Below are positions 1 through 6,353 of a DNA stretch of 7,505 bases, in pieces. Below the pieces are notes generated by a model, which was not told the DNA's origin, did no database searches, and saw nothing but the letters and a program-made list of their open reading frames with translations. Numbering within the stretch: the stretch's first letter is position 1; the number at the start of each line of letters is the position of its first letter. Source of the stretch: JAGHBT01 sp035311885 (GTDB lineage: Bacteria > Krumholzibacteriota > Krumholzibacteriia > Krumholzibacteriales > WJIX01); NCBI GenBank assembly GCA_964554125.1, contig CAZKNG010000098.1, positions 1 to 7,505 of the forward strand. Reading direction: 5' to 3'. Made by a program: the position numbers and the translations under genes.

Positions 1-4
1 GTGT

Positions 5-50
5 GAGAGGACGATGAGGCCGGAATAATTTCCGCCCTCATCTCCTACTC
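5..50. terminator. Long imperfect hairpin, possible terminator of an upstream gene
   Basis: Bases 13-25 pair with 30-42 around a TAAT loop, giving a 13-pair stem with a single C-C mismatch (20 against 35). The stem extends outward through AGGA 8-11 with TCCT 43-46 and GAG 5-7 with CTC 48-50, leaving C12 and A47 as bulges. The result is a near-continuous stem of about 20 pairs, far more than expected by chance. Short open frames entering from the left edge all stop by base 28, so an upstream gene probably ends just outside or at the very start of the window. No T-run follows directly (the nearest T-rich stretch is at 67-80), so this is not a textbook intrinsic terminator. It could instead be a bidirectional or processing hairpin, or a dispersed palindromic repeat. 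Confidence 0.5.
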
Positions 51-70
51 GATTACTATTCGGCCCTTCT

Positions 71-100
71 TTTGATTTTATTAACGCAAATATAGCTTTG
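71..100 (+). promoter_or_regulatory. Candidate Bacteroidota-style promoter (TTTG / TAnnTTTG)
   Basis: TTTG at 71-74 is followed after 18 bases by TAGCTTTG at 93-100. This matches the -33 TTTG and -7 TAnnTTTG elements known for the primary sigma factor of Bacteroidota. Transcription would begin around 105-108, giving a leader of about 100 bases before the lipoprotein start at 207. It competes with the sigma70-style pair at 129-158; the choice depends on the host phylum. Confidence 0.35.
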
Positions 101-128
101 AAAAGGGTTTATCTGTCTATTTTTTTCA

Positions 129-158
129 TTGACTTTACAGGAAGTGATTACATATATT
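129..158 (+). promoter_or_regulatory. Candidate sigma70-style promoter of the lipoprotein operon
   Basis: TTGACT at 129-134 (5 of 6 against TTGACA) and TATATT at 153-158 (5 of 6 against TATAAT) are separated by 18 bases. Transcription would start near 165, leaving a leader of about 40 bases with the ribosome binding site at 194-200. The TTG of the -35 box is also the most upstream possible start codon of the following reading frame, one more reason to reject that start. Confidence 0.45.
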
Positions 159-193
159 ATACCTGTTGAAAACAGTATGATAATCTTGATATC

Positions 194-200
194 AAAAGGA
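194..200 (+). promoter_or_regulatory. Ribosome binding site that fixes the first lipoprotein start
   Basis: AAAAGGA ends 6 bases before ATG 207. The frame is open from TTG 129, but no Shine-Dalgarno sequence precedes that codon. Starting at 207 also puts a lysine-rich n-region directly at the N-terminus, as a signal peptide needs. Confidence 0.75.
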
Positions 201-206
201 AAGACT

Positions 207-2219
207 ATGAAGATTATAAAGAGATTGATTGTGTTAGCTTCTGTTATATTAACATTTACGGCATTATTTCTTTATTCAGGATGTAGGTTGGAGGAGGAGC
301 CACTCGATAAAAACAGGGAACCTGAAACATATCTTACATATGCTCCGCCGGAAACACTTAACGCTGATTACAGAGTACATCTATACTGGCACGGTGAAGA
401 CAAAGATGGTGTGGTAATTAAATACATATTTTATATATCAGATACAGTCAGAACATTAACACCTCTTGAAGATAGAAACGCGGAAATGCTCGACTGGAAT
501 CCCGCAAACAGAAAAGATGATTATTTAAAGGCGGATTTTACAACGAGAACTGATACTGTCATAACTTTTCAAGGGTATGACAATGAAAAAAAAGAAACAA
601 GGAATAGACAGGCGTTTCATATCGCGGCGATAGATGACGGCGGTCTAATCGATGAAACACCGGCGAGAATACAATTTTTTGCCACCGTGGACGCGGTTCC
701 TGTAATTAACTATTGGGTTAAGATAGGAGATAAACCTTATAAATCATATGATCCCTCTTCCCTCGACACGGTCAGCCTGTTTACACCTTTGAGATTCAAA
801 TTTCAGGGGACTACAGAAATCGCCGGAGGCATGATTACGGGCTACAGCTGGTCAGCAAGGGGTGTTATTTATCCGCGTGTTAAGAAAAATCCGAATATTC
901 TTTCAGATAAGCCGTATGATCCCGCCCCGGGTGAAATTGTTGAATTCCCCTCCGAGGATAATATATATTACATACAAGATGAAAATGGGAATTTGGATAC
1001 AAATAATACCGCTACCGCAATGAATACGAGGAATAATCCTCTTGAAAATGGAGATTTTTATTTCAGGGGAGTTGCTCTTGATGAGGCTGGAGCTGAGTCT
1101 GAAGCCGATCCTATATCAGGAGAAGGGTTATGCCATATTGTAGTAAATTTCGACCCCGACACCAAGATCTTGTATGGTGATAATTACTTCCTGGATGAAT
1201 ATGGCGAAGCGGATAGTGACACGGTATGTTTTTCTGATGCTGAGCCTGATACTCTTCCATTAGGTTCAATATTACGGATCAATTATACAGGGTGGGATGA
1301 TCATAGAGATATACTTGAGTATGAACCCCCAATTCCAATTAGATTCAAATACCAGCTTCAGGTCAACCGCTATTCAAATCTTGACGATGACCAGTCATCC
1401 GCTTCAACACCCTACTTTCCAATACTTATAAATGCTGAGAACAACAATCCCGGAGATAAAGATTCAGTCTCGATGAATATAGGTTCGGGTGAATATATAT
1501 TTTCAGTTCGTTCATACGACGAGCAGTATAGATATGATCATACCCCCGCCAAAGTTACTTTTTACGGAAATTTTCAACCAACAGTGGAGAGTTTCGAAGT
1601 AGGGGTGCTTGAATACGAATACCATCAATTCTCGGAAGATGATACAACGTTTGTTCCGCTCGATTCATTGAAACTTGCCGACCCGACAGATATGGCTAAT
1701 TGGTGGTTTGACTTTATGTATCCGTTACCGTATCTAAACTCAGAGGGGGAGGTTAGGCCTGTCGTTGTTACGGGGAGTACGGGCCCAGAAGGTTTGTATT
1801 ATCCGATTATGCTTAGAGCTACTGGGCATGATCATAGCAGAGATCCCAAGTGGTCCGCGATCAAATCCTGGTATTACTGGGTTGAAGGAAGCAGCAATTT
1901 GAGAGATGAAAACAAAATGCTCTATCCGGACACAGATGATTTATTATTGAAGGATATTAGAATTAATATACCTTTCTCCGGAGGTTCAGCCGATACAACC
2001 AGACTCGGGGAGATACCCTCGGGAGTTCAAAACTGGCATGTTATAGGTTTTGACCTTGGAAAAGATTGTGCGTTTGATTCCGAAGAAAATAGTTGTATAT
2101 TCAAGCAGAAGATAAGAATGTCACCCGATGGAGATATCTATTCCAGTAGCAGTAACCTCAGTAATTATGCCAGGAAGGATACTCTGGAAGGGCAGTTTTA
2201 TATCGAAAAAAACTGGTGA
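207..2219 (+). CDS. Multi-domain Fn3/Ig-like surface lipoprotein
   Basis: This gene encodes 670 residues of unknown specific function. Residues 1-25 form a lipoprotein signal peptide: KIIKR n-region, hydrophobic core, then YSGC with Cys26 as the probable lipidated residue. Tyr at -3 is a loose lipobox. The rest appears all-beta, in about four modules (residues 40-165, 166-318, 319-455 and 456-670). The first carries the pattern HLYWHGEDKDGVVIKYIFYI (58-77) and ends in AIDDGG and TPA (141-153), which is the Fn3-like style common in exported proteins of FCB-group bacteria. Later modules repeat the closing strand as FRGVALDEAG (286-295) and FSVRSYDE (432-439). Cys620 and Cys629 bracket an acidic loop. 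No catalytic motif is visible, so an anchored scaffold or binding protein is most likely. It is first in a three-gene cluster, 55 bases before a lipoprotein with a related N-terminal module. The CDS and lipoprotein status are firm; the module boundaries are estimates by eye. Confidence 0.88.
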   Translation: MKIIKRLIVLASVILTFTALFLYSGCRLEEEPLDKNREPETYLTYAPPETLNADYRVHLYWHGEDKDGVVIKYIFYISDTVRTLTPLEDRNAEMLDWNPANRKDDYLKADFTTRTDTVITFQGYDNEKKETRNRQAFHIAAIDDGGLIDETPARIQFFATVDAVPVINYWVKIGDKPYKSYDPSSLDTVSLFTPLRFKFQGTTEIAGGMITGYSWSARGVIYPRVKKNPNILSDKPYDPAPGEIVEFPSEDNIYYIQDENGNLDTNNTATAMNTRNNPLENGDFYFRGVALDEAGAESEADPISGEGLCHIVVNFDPDTKILYGDNYFLDEYGEADSDTVCFSDAEPDTLPLGSILRINYTGWDDHRDILEYEPPIPIRFKYQLQVNRYSNLDDDQSSASTPYFPILINAENNNPGDKDSVSMNIGSGEYIFSVRSYDEQYRYDHTPAKVTFYGNFQPTVESFEVGVLEYEYHQFSEDDTTFVPLDSLKLADPTDMANWWFDFMYPLPYLNSEGEVRPVVVTGSTGPEGLYYPIMLRATGHDHSRDPKWSAIKSWYYWVEGSSNLRDENKMLYPDTDDLLLKDIRINIPFSGGSADTTRLGEIPSGVQNWHVIGFDLGKDCAFDSEENSCIFKQKIRMSPDGDIYSSSSNLSNYARKDTLEGQFYIEKNW

Positions 2220-2258
2220 TTACCGGATTTTTTATTCTGGGTATTGTAGGATCAAGGC

Positions 2259-2264
2259 AGGAGG
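2259..2264 (+). promoter_or_regulatory. Ribosome binding site of the second lipoprotein
   Basis: A perfect AGGAGG lies 10 bases before ATG 2275. It is stronger than the AAAAGGA of the preceding gene, so the second gene may be translated better than the first from a shared message. Confidence 0.75.
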
Positions 2265-2274
2265 TTAATTAGTA

Positions 2275-4608
2275 ATGTTAATATTCCGATCGGCTATCTT
2301 CCCGCTTATTATATTATTGGCAGCGTCCGTCTTTATCGGTTGTTCTGAAGACCTATTTACTGGTGAAATGGCGGAAAACAAACCTCCGGTTGTCAGGCTC
2401 ACGCGTGTACCGATTGAGAGGTCAACAACATCTTATAAAATTCATTTCTACTGGGATTCATTCGATCCTGACGGTGAGGTCCAATATTGTGAATATATTA
2501 TTGTAAGCGGTGATCCCTACGGCTTTTCGCCTGCTGACACAATGGTAGAGTGGGAAAAAACCTTCGCGTATACCGATGAAGATTCAACAGAGATTAAAGT
2601 TTACAATGACAAAATATTTGCGTTTCAGTGTGACAGTGTTTCATCGGGGTGGGAGGAAGATTCTGACTATACGAGATTTGAAAAAACCAACACATTTTTT
2701 ATAAGAGCTATTGATAAAGAGGGAGCGATCTCTAAGGTTGAACATGTTTCATTTACATCCTGGACACTTTCGCCGAAATGCAAGATTACTGAACCTATTG
2801 GATCTGCCAGAAACTATAGTGTCGTGATATCATTTGGCTGGGAAGCAACTGACTATATAGATTCACCTGACAATACACAGTTTCCTGAATCGATAAGATA
2901 TCTATGCTCCTCTTTAAAGGATATAGGTGATTTGTATGAGGGTGAATCACCAAATAGGTATAATATAGCTGAATACATGAATAGTTCGCCGAAGAAATTT
3001 TATTCTCTTTGGAGTGATTGGAAAAAATATTCTTCAACAGGTGAGGGATCCGGCGTAATATACGGAGATGACATTGGTGAAGAATTAATTCCCTCCGCCG
3101 GCACATACATCTTCGCGATTCAGGCAAAGGATGAAGCAGGTGCGATAACATCGATTATGAAGAGGGATGATGAAGGAGCTGGTAATTTAAGAGATTTCAG
3201 TGTTGCTACGAATAAGACACCCGATCTGACTATCAGAGAAGCGACTATCGGGAGCTCAACATTCACGGGAACTAGTTCGAAAGCGAAGGAAGTCTTTTTA
3301 CCTCCGGGAGTTGAATTGAATTTTTCCTGGTCAGCCAATGCCGTTGAGTATGGGGGGAAGATAGTCGGATACAGGTATGGCTGGGATATTATCAATACTG
3401 AGATTGATGATGAATGGGATGTTTCGACTTTTGGTCTCGACTATAAGCAATGCACGAAAAAATGGACTACGGGTCAGCACACTCTCTATGTAGAAGCAAA
3501 AGATGACGCGAAGCAAGTTTCCCGGGGACTTATTAGGATACAGATTGTCCAGTTTGAAATGGAAAGGGATCTTCTGCTCGTAGATGACTGGATAAGTTAT
3601 ACCGGGCCGCAAACAAGCTGGAACGGACAGATACCTATAGAGGATAATCACGATAATTTCCTCGCTGGTATAATTAATGATAATCTGGGATCGAATTTTA
3701 ATGACGCTCAATTCCCCGAGGGTGATGTGTATCCCACTACTCTGGGGGCTCTGAGAATATCCGATATCGCTGATTACAAAAATATTATCTGGATATATAG
3801 TTCAAGTATGGAGAGTGAATGGACGAAGAATATTCGGTTTGTAGGGGAGAGTGAGGCTGCTGAAATTTCTACCGGAAGCGAGATCAGTGTCAATCTTATA
3901 AAGCTGTTTCTACACACAGGAGGGCATGTGCTGACATACGGGTTCAGCGCTCGCAGCGGAGGTGGATTAAGTGACTGTTTCGATGAGGACGATTTCGATC
4001 GTAAAGAACGACAAAATGATCCAAGATTTCCGTTATCTATAGATAACGACCTTATAGAAAATGATGATGACGATTCATATGAAGATTGCATGGTATACGC
4101 CGATTACGGTGTAAGAGTATTGAATAAAGTCGATTTTGCGGACTATGATGATTTAGCCGATAATTCGATGACTATGGCGATACTTGACAGAAATGACCCT
4201 GTAACATCGATGTATCCTGGCCTTCCTGATACTCTTAAGCTGAATCAGGATATCACAGGGCCGGGCTGGTGGTGGGATTGGAACCAGGAATCGTCGGATC
4301 CATCGCGGTACGGGTTATGGTATGTTGAGAGCTTCGACAGTTCAGATGATATGGAGTATGCGGGTATTACAAGGCATCTCGACTGGTTTCATCCAATGTA
4401 TCGTATGAAAGCCTGTAATGAACTTTCAGAATTCAACAATTCACCCGTAGGGCTTATACTGACAAGGAATGCTTACAGAGTTCCAATCAGGGGCACATCT
4501 ATACCGGCTAACAGCTTTCATTTCGGATTTCCGCTCTGGTATATCGAACATGAATCTGTCGAGAAGATATTTGAAACTATTTTTACTGAATGGCAGATTA
4601 AGAAATAA
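2275..4608 (+). CDS. Lipoprotein with Fn3-like modules and a C-terminal alpha/beta domain
   Basis: This gene encodes 777 residues of unknown function. The signal peptide (1-22) ends in FIGC, making Cys23 the probable lipidated residue. Residues 36-165 form an Fn3-like module related to that of the preceding gene: YKIHFYWDSFDPDG (54-67) and FFIRAIDKEG (141-150). Two further beta modules (about 168-312 and 315-427) close with FAIQAKDEAG (280-289) and LYVEAKDD (404-411). From residue 430 the character changes. Strand-like segments LLLVDDW (433-439), NIIWIYSSS (503-511), HVLTYGF (551-557) and VGLILT (725-730) alternate with helices, and a closing FHFGFPLWYI (748-757) precedes a terminal helix. 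This suggests a flavodoxin/glutamine-amidotransferase-like (Rossmann-type) fold. No G-x-C-x-G nucleophile elbow is visible, so it may not be catalytic. An acidic stretch (588-630) and the WWWDW cluster (665-669) lie within this domain. The gene is probably co-transcribed with both flanking exported-protein genes. The lipoprotein call is firm; the fold is inferred. Confidence 0.87.
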   Translation: MLIFRSAIFPLIILLAASVFIGCSEDLFTGEMAENKPPVVRLTRVPIERSTTSYKIHFYWDSFDPDGEVQYCEYIIVSGDPYGFSPADTMVEWEKTFAYTDEDSTEIKVYNDKIFAFQCDSVSSGWEEDSDYTRFEKTNTFFIRAIDKEGAISKVEHVSFTSWTLSPKCKITEPIGSARNYSVVISFGWEATDYIDSPDNTQFPESIRYLCSSLKDIGDLYEGESPNRYNIAEYMNSSPKKFYSLWSDWKKYSSTGEGSGVIYGDDIGEELIPSAGTYIFAIQAKDEAGAITSIMKRDDEGAGNLRDFSVATNKTPDLTIREATIGSSTFTGTSSKAKEVFLPPGVELNFSWSANAVEYGGKIVGYRYGWDIINTEIDDEWDVSTFGLDYKQCTKKWTTGQHTLYVEAKDDAKQVSRGLIRIQIVQFEMERDLLLVDDWISYTGPQTSWNGQIPIEDNHDNFLAGIINDNLGSNFNDAQFPEGDVYPTTLGALRISDIADYKNIIWIYSSSMESEWTKNIRFVGESEAAEISTGSEISVNLIKLFLHTGGHVLTYGFSARSGGGLSDCFDEDDFDRKERQNDPRFPLSIDNDLIENDDDDSYEDCMVYADYGVRVLNKVDFADYDDLADNSMTMAILDRNDPVTSMYPGLPDTLKLNQDITGPGWWWDWNQESSDPSRYGLWYVESFDSSDDMEYAGITRHLDWFHPMYRMKACNELSEFNNSPVGLILTRNAYRVPIRGTSIPANSFHFGFPLWYIEHESVEKIFETIFTEWQIKK

Positions 4609-4627
4609 AAGATTATATCGGGTATTT

Positions 4628-4635
4628 AAAGGAGG
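4628..4635 (+). promoter_or_regulatory. Ribosome binding site that fixes a GTG start
   Basis: AAAGGAGG ends 4 bases before GTG 4640. The spacing is slightly short but the match is excellent. It selects the GTG over an in-frame ATG at 4469, which lies inside the previous gene and would add 57 residues ahead of the signal peptide. It also beats an in-frame ATG at 4697 that has no such site and would remove most of the signal peptide. Confidence 0.8.
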
Positions 4636-4639
4636 GATA

Positions 4640-6013
4640 GTGAGGTTTAAAGCAATTTCAAAAGGCTACATATTCGTAAATTTAATATTGTTTTTTATGA
4701 TTAATTTGATTAAGCCGGCTTTTGGAGAAGAAGTCATACTTAGACCGGTAAAACCGGATTCAATTACCGTTCAGAATGAAGGGGAAGATGTGAGGATACG
4801 CTGGTATCCCGCTCCCGATTCAATTACGACTGAAGTTGGCACTAAATTTTATGATAATTGGAATTATATGCACGAAACAGATGGTGTTGAAATTGAATTT
4901 ATCGGAGCTTACAAAGGATTTATCGACAGAGAACTGAATATTTCTCTGGCGAATAATGGAGTTTATCATGTTGCAAGCGCCGCCGATGGCGGAAGCGGAA
5001 ATATTGATATAATTATTGAATTTACCGATAAATTCTGGGTCTATAATGATTTGTTGAGAAGACACCAGGTTAAATATGAAACTTATCAAAAGAGGATCAA
5101 TATAGGATACTTCGCGCAATACGGTGATACAATACCACTTGTTCTTATGAGCACACAAACAGGTGCTGATAAAGATCTTGGATTGAGTATCTACTTTAAA
5201 GATGGTTATGTCGATACCACTGAGGGTGGAACAAGCGCTTATTTTTCCGTTGACCTGCAGACGTATGAGGGTTTCCATGTATGGAGAAAAGGAGTACAAA
5301 ACACGGAGCCGGACAACTATCCTTCACAGACCGACATGACGGCTATATCCGAGATTTCTAAGGAGGAGTATTACCTTTATTCAAAAATTAACAGAACGGA
5401 TGACATACCTAACAAAAGATTAGAAAACTGGGAGTATTTCAACGACCGCGGCGAAGAGATGGCCTATCCGAGAGTTGACAGCCTGGGAGGTAAGGATCTG
5501 GTATATTATGAGTGGCTCGACAAGAATGTCTTTCCGGGATTTAAGTACTACTACAGTGTTACAAGTTACGACAGAGGATTTTACAGGGGAAGTTCCAAAG
5601 ATTCGGTTTCAGATAATTTTGTCTGCGATAATGACTCGATTCCCTGCTCTGATGTTATGGAAGCAATATGGGTAGGTTCGCCGGCTACAGGCATTATAGA
5701 CGACATTTATGCCGTGCCTAACCCGTTCAGAACAGGTTCGTCGGCTCAAACAACACCATACTATCATAATTATGAAGACGGGGATTATGTCAAATTTTTT
5801 AATATTCCGCCGCAAGCCAAATTAAGAATATTTACTATTTCAGGTGATCTTGTCTGGAAAGCTGTCAATGACAACTCCTATGGAGGTGAGGGTATAATCA
5901 AGTGGAACGCGGAAAATATGGAGGGGCAGCAGGTTACTTCAGGAGTGTTTATATATAGATGCGAAGACACCAACGGCGAGGATACTTACGGCAAGGTCAT
6001 AGTTATAAGGTAG
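4640..6013 (+). CDS. Secreted Fn3-like protein with FlgD-like / T9SS-type C-terminal module
   Basis: This gene encodes 457 residues from a GTG start. A Sec signal peptide (1-29) ends in PAFG before GEEV; there is no lipobox, so the mature protein is soluble or surface-attached. Residues 30-205 are beta-rich and unrecognised. Residues 209-325 look Fn3-like: EGFHVWRKG (210-218) and YYYSVTSYDRG (303-313), with a long insertion between them. Residues 354-457 match the module annotated as FlgD Ig-like or type IX secretion sorting domain: VPNPFR (359-364), LRIFTISGDLVW (395-406), IIKWNAENMEGQ (419-430), VTSGVFIYR (432-440) and a terminal GKVIVIR. In Bacteroidota, type IX tails direct export across the outer membrane and anchoring; whether this one does is inferred. 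Cys329 and Cys336 bracket an acidic loop. The gene starts 31 bases after the second lipoprotein gene, suggesting translation from one message and a shared location. The substrate or partner is unknown. Confidence 0.87.
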   Translation: MRFKAISKGYIFVNLILFFMINLIKPAFGEEVILRPVKPDSITVQNEGEDVRIRWYPAPDSITTEVGTKFYDNWNYMHETDGVEIEFIGAYKGFIDRELNISLANNGVYHVASAADGGSGNIDIIIEFTDKFWVYNDLLRRHQVKYETYQKRINIGYFAQYGDTIPLVLMSTQTGADKDLGLSIYFKDGYVDTTEGGTSAYFSVDLQTYEGFHVWRKGVQNTEPDNYPSQTDMTAISEISKEEYYLYSKINRTDDIPNKRLENWEYFNDRGEEMAYPRVDSLGGKDLVYYEWLDKNVFPGFKYYYSVTSYDRGFYRGSSKDSVSDNFVCDNDSIPCSDVMEAIWVGSPATGIIDDIYAVPNPFRTGSSAQTTPYYHNYEDGDYVKFFNIPPQAKLRIFTISGDLVWKAVNDNSYGGEGIIKWNAENMEGQQVTSGVFIYRCEDTNGEDTYGKVIVIR

Positions 6014-6195
6014 TTCTGTAATGGACTGAAAAGATCTTTTCTATCATTTAATATTCTTCTTTATATAATAAGTATTTGTATTGCGGTTCAATCTAACTGT
6101 AATTTCAGCCCCCAATTGTTAAGTTTATTTATAATAACATATCAATCTCGGTTTTCAATCGTCCCGATTCTCAAGTAGTGCGAGTATGAGATAAA

Positions 6196-6235
6196 GCCGG
6201 GCTTGCTTTCCGGTAATTATGTTTATTATTTTATT
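6196..6235 (+). terminator. Weak candidate terminator after the exported-protein cluster
   Basis: GCCGG 6196-6200 can pair with CCGGT 6210-6214 (four G-C pairs plus one G-U) around a 9-base loop. A T-rich stretch of about 20 bases follows (6217-6235). An alternative fold pairs AAAGC 6193-6197 with GCTTT 6205-6209. The stem is short and the T-run is interrupted, so it may be inefficient. It is the best intrinsic-terminator candidate between the two transcription units. Confidence 0.25.
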
Positions 6236-6257
6236 TGTGAAAATTATTCAATTTATG

Positions 6258-6287
6258 TTGTAATTCTTCTTGTAAGATTAGTATCAT
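6258..6287 (+). promoter_or_regulatory. Candidate sigma70-style promoter of ppdK
   Basis: TTGTAA at 6258-6263 (4 of 6) and TATCAT at 6282-6287 (5 of 6) are separated by 18 bases, the same spacing as the sigma70-style pair upstream of the lipoprotein cluster. Transcription would start near 6294, giving a leader of about 60 bases. The call is weak because the whole region is AT-rich. Confidence 0.3.
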
Positions 6288-6323
6288 AAGGTAAATATCC
6301 TGGAATAAATATTATTGAAATTA

Positions 6324-6331
6324 TATCTTTG
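6324..6331 (+). promoter_or_regulatory. Alternative Bacteroidota-style -7 element of ppdK
   Basis: TATCTTTG matches the TAnnTTTG consensus exactly, 22 bases before the ppdK start. A start point near 6337 would leave a very short leader that still includes the ribosome binding site at 6344-6348. No TTTG is present at the expected -33 distance, so this is only half a promoter. Confidence 0.25.
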
Positions 6332-6343
6332 TAATTTAAGAGT

Positions 6344-6348
6344 GGAGG
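6344..6348 (+). promoter_or_regulatory. Ribosome binding site of ppdK
   Basis: GGAGG lies 5 bases before ATG 6354. It supports this start, which places the conserved GGKGANLAEM motif at residues 26-35, close to its usual position in the family. Confidence 0.8.
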
Positions 6349-6353
6349 GAACA

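Larger units (their letters stand above)
6014..6353. other. Non-coding gap between the exported-protein cluster and ppdK
   Basis: These 340 AT-rich bases hold no credible gene: short frames here lack ribosome binding sites and recognisable products. The left part contains a perfect 14-base palindrome (GAAAAGATCTTTTC, 6028-6041) just after the stop codon. The middle holds three consecutive small hairpins (6157-6169, 6169-6191 and 6196-6214). The right part holds the candidate ppdK promoter elements and ribosome binding site. The layout fits a 3' trailer of the upstream operon followed by an independent promoter region. Confidence 0.6.

Noticed and set aside
129..206. Upstream TTG start that would lengthen the first lipoprotein by 26 residues
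   Set aside because: It has no ribosome binding site, overlaps a good sigma70-type -35 box, and would put a non-signal segment ahead of the lysine-rich start of the signal peptide.
586..593. Run of eight A in the first lipoprotein gene as a possible frameshift or phase-variation site
   Set aside because: The frame is intact on both sides and the gene is AT-rich, so a single A8 run is not evidence of switching.
2795..4091. Open frames on the minus strand across the second lipoprotein gene
   Set aside because: They lie wholly within or antisense to a convincing lipoprotein gene, lack ribosome binding sites, and give low-complexity products with no recognisable domains.
4820..5815. Minus-strand frames and a small plus-strand frame (5475-5675) inside the third gene
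   Set aside because: They are shadows of the tailed secreted protein; none has a start signal or family resemblance.
6028..6041. Perfect palindrome GAAAAGATCTTTTC as an intrinsic terminator or operator
   Set aside because: As a hairpin it has only five mostly A-U pairs around a four-base loop and no T-run. A regulator site cannot be excluded, but nothing else supports it.
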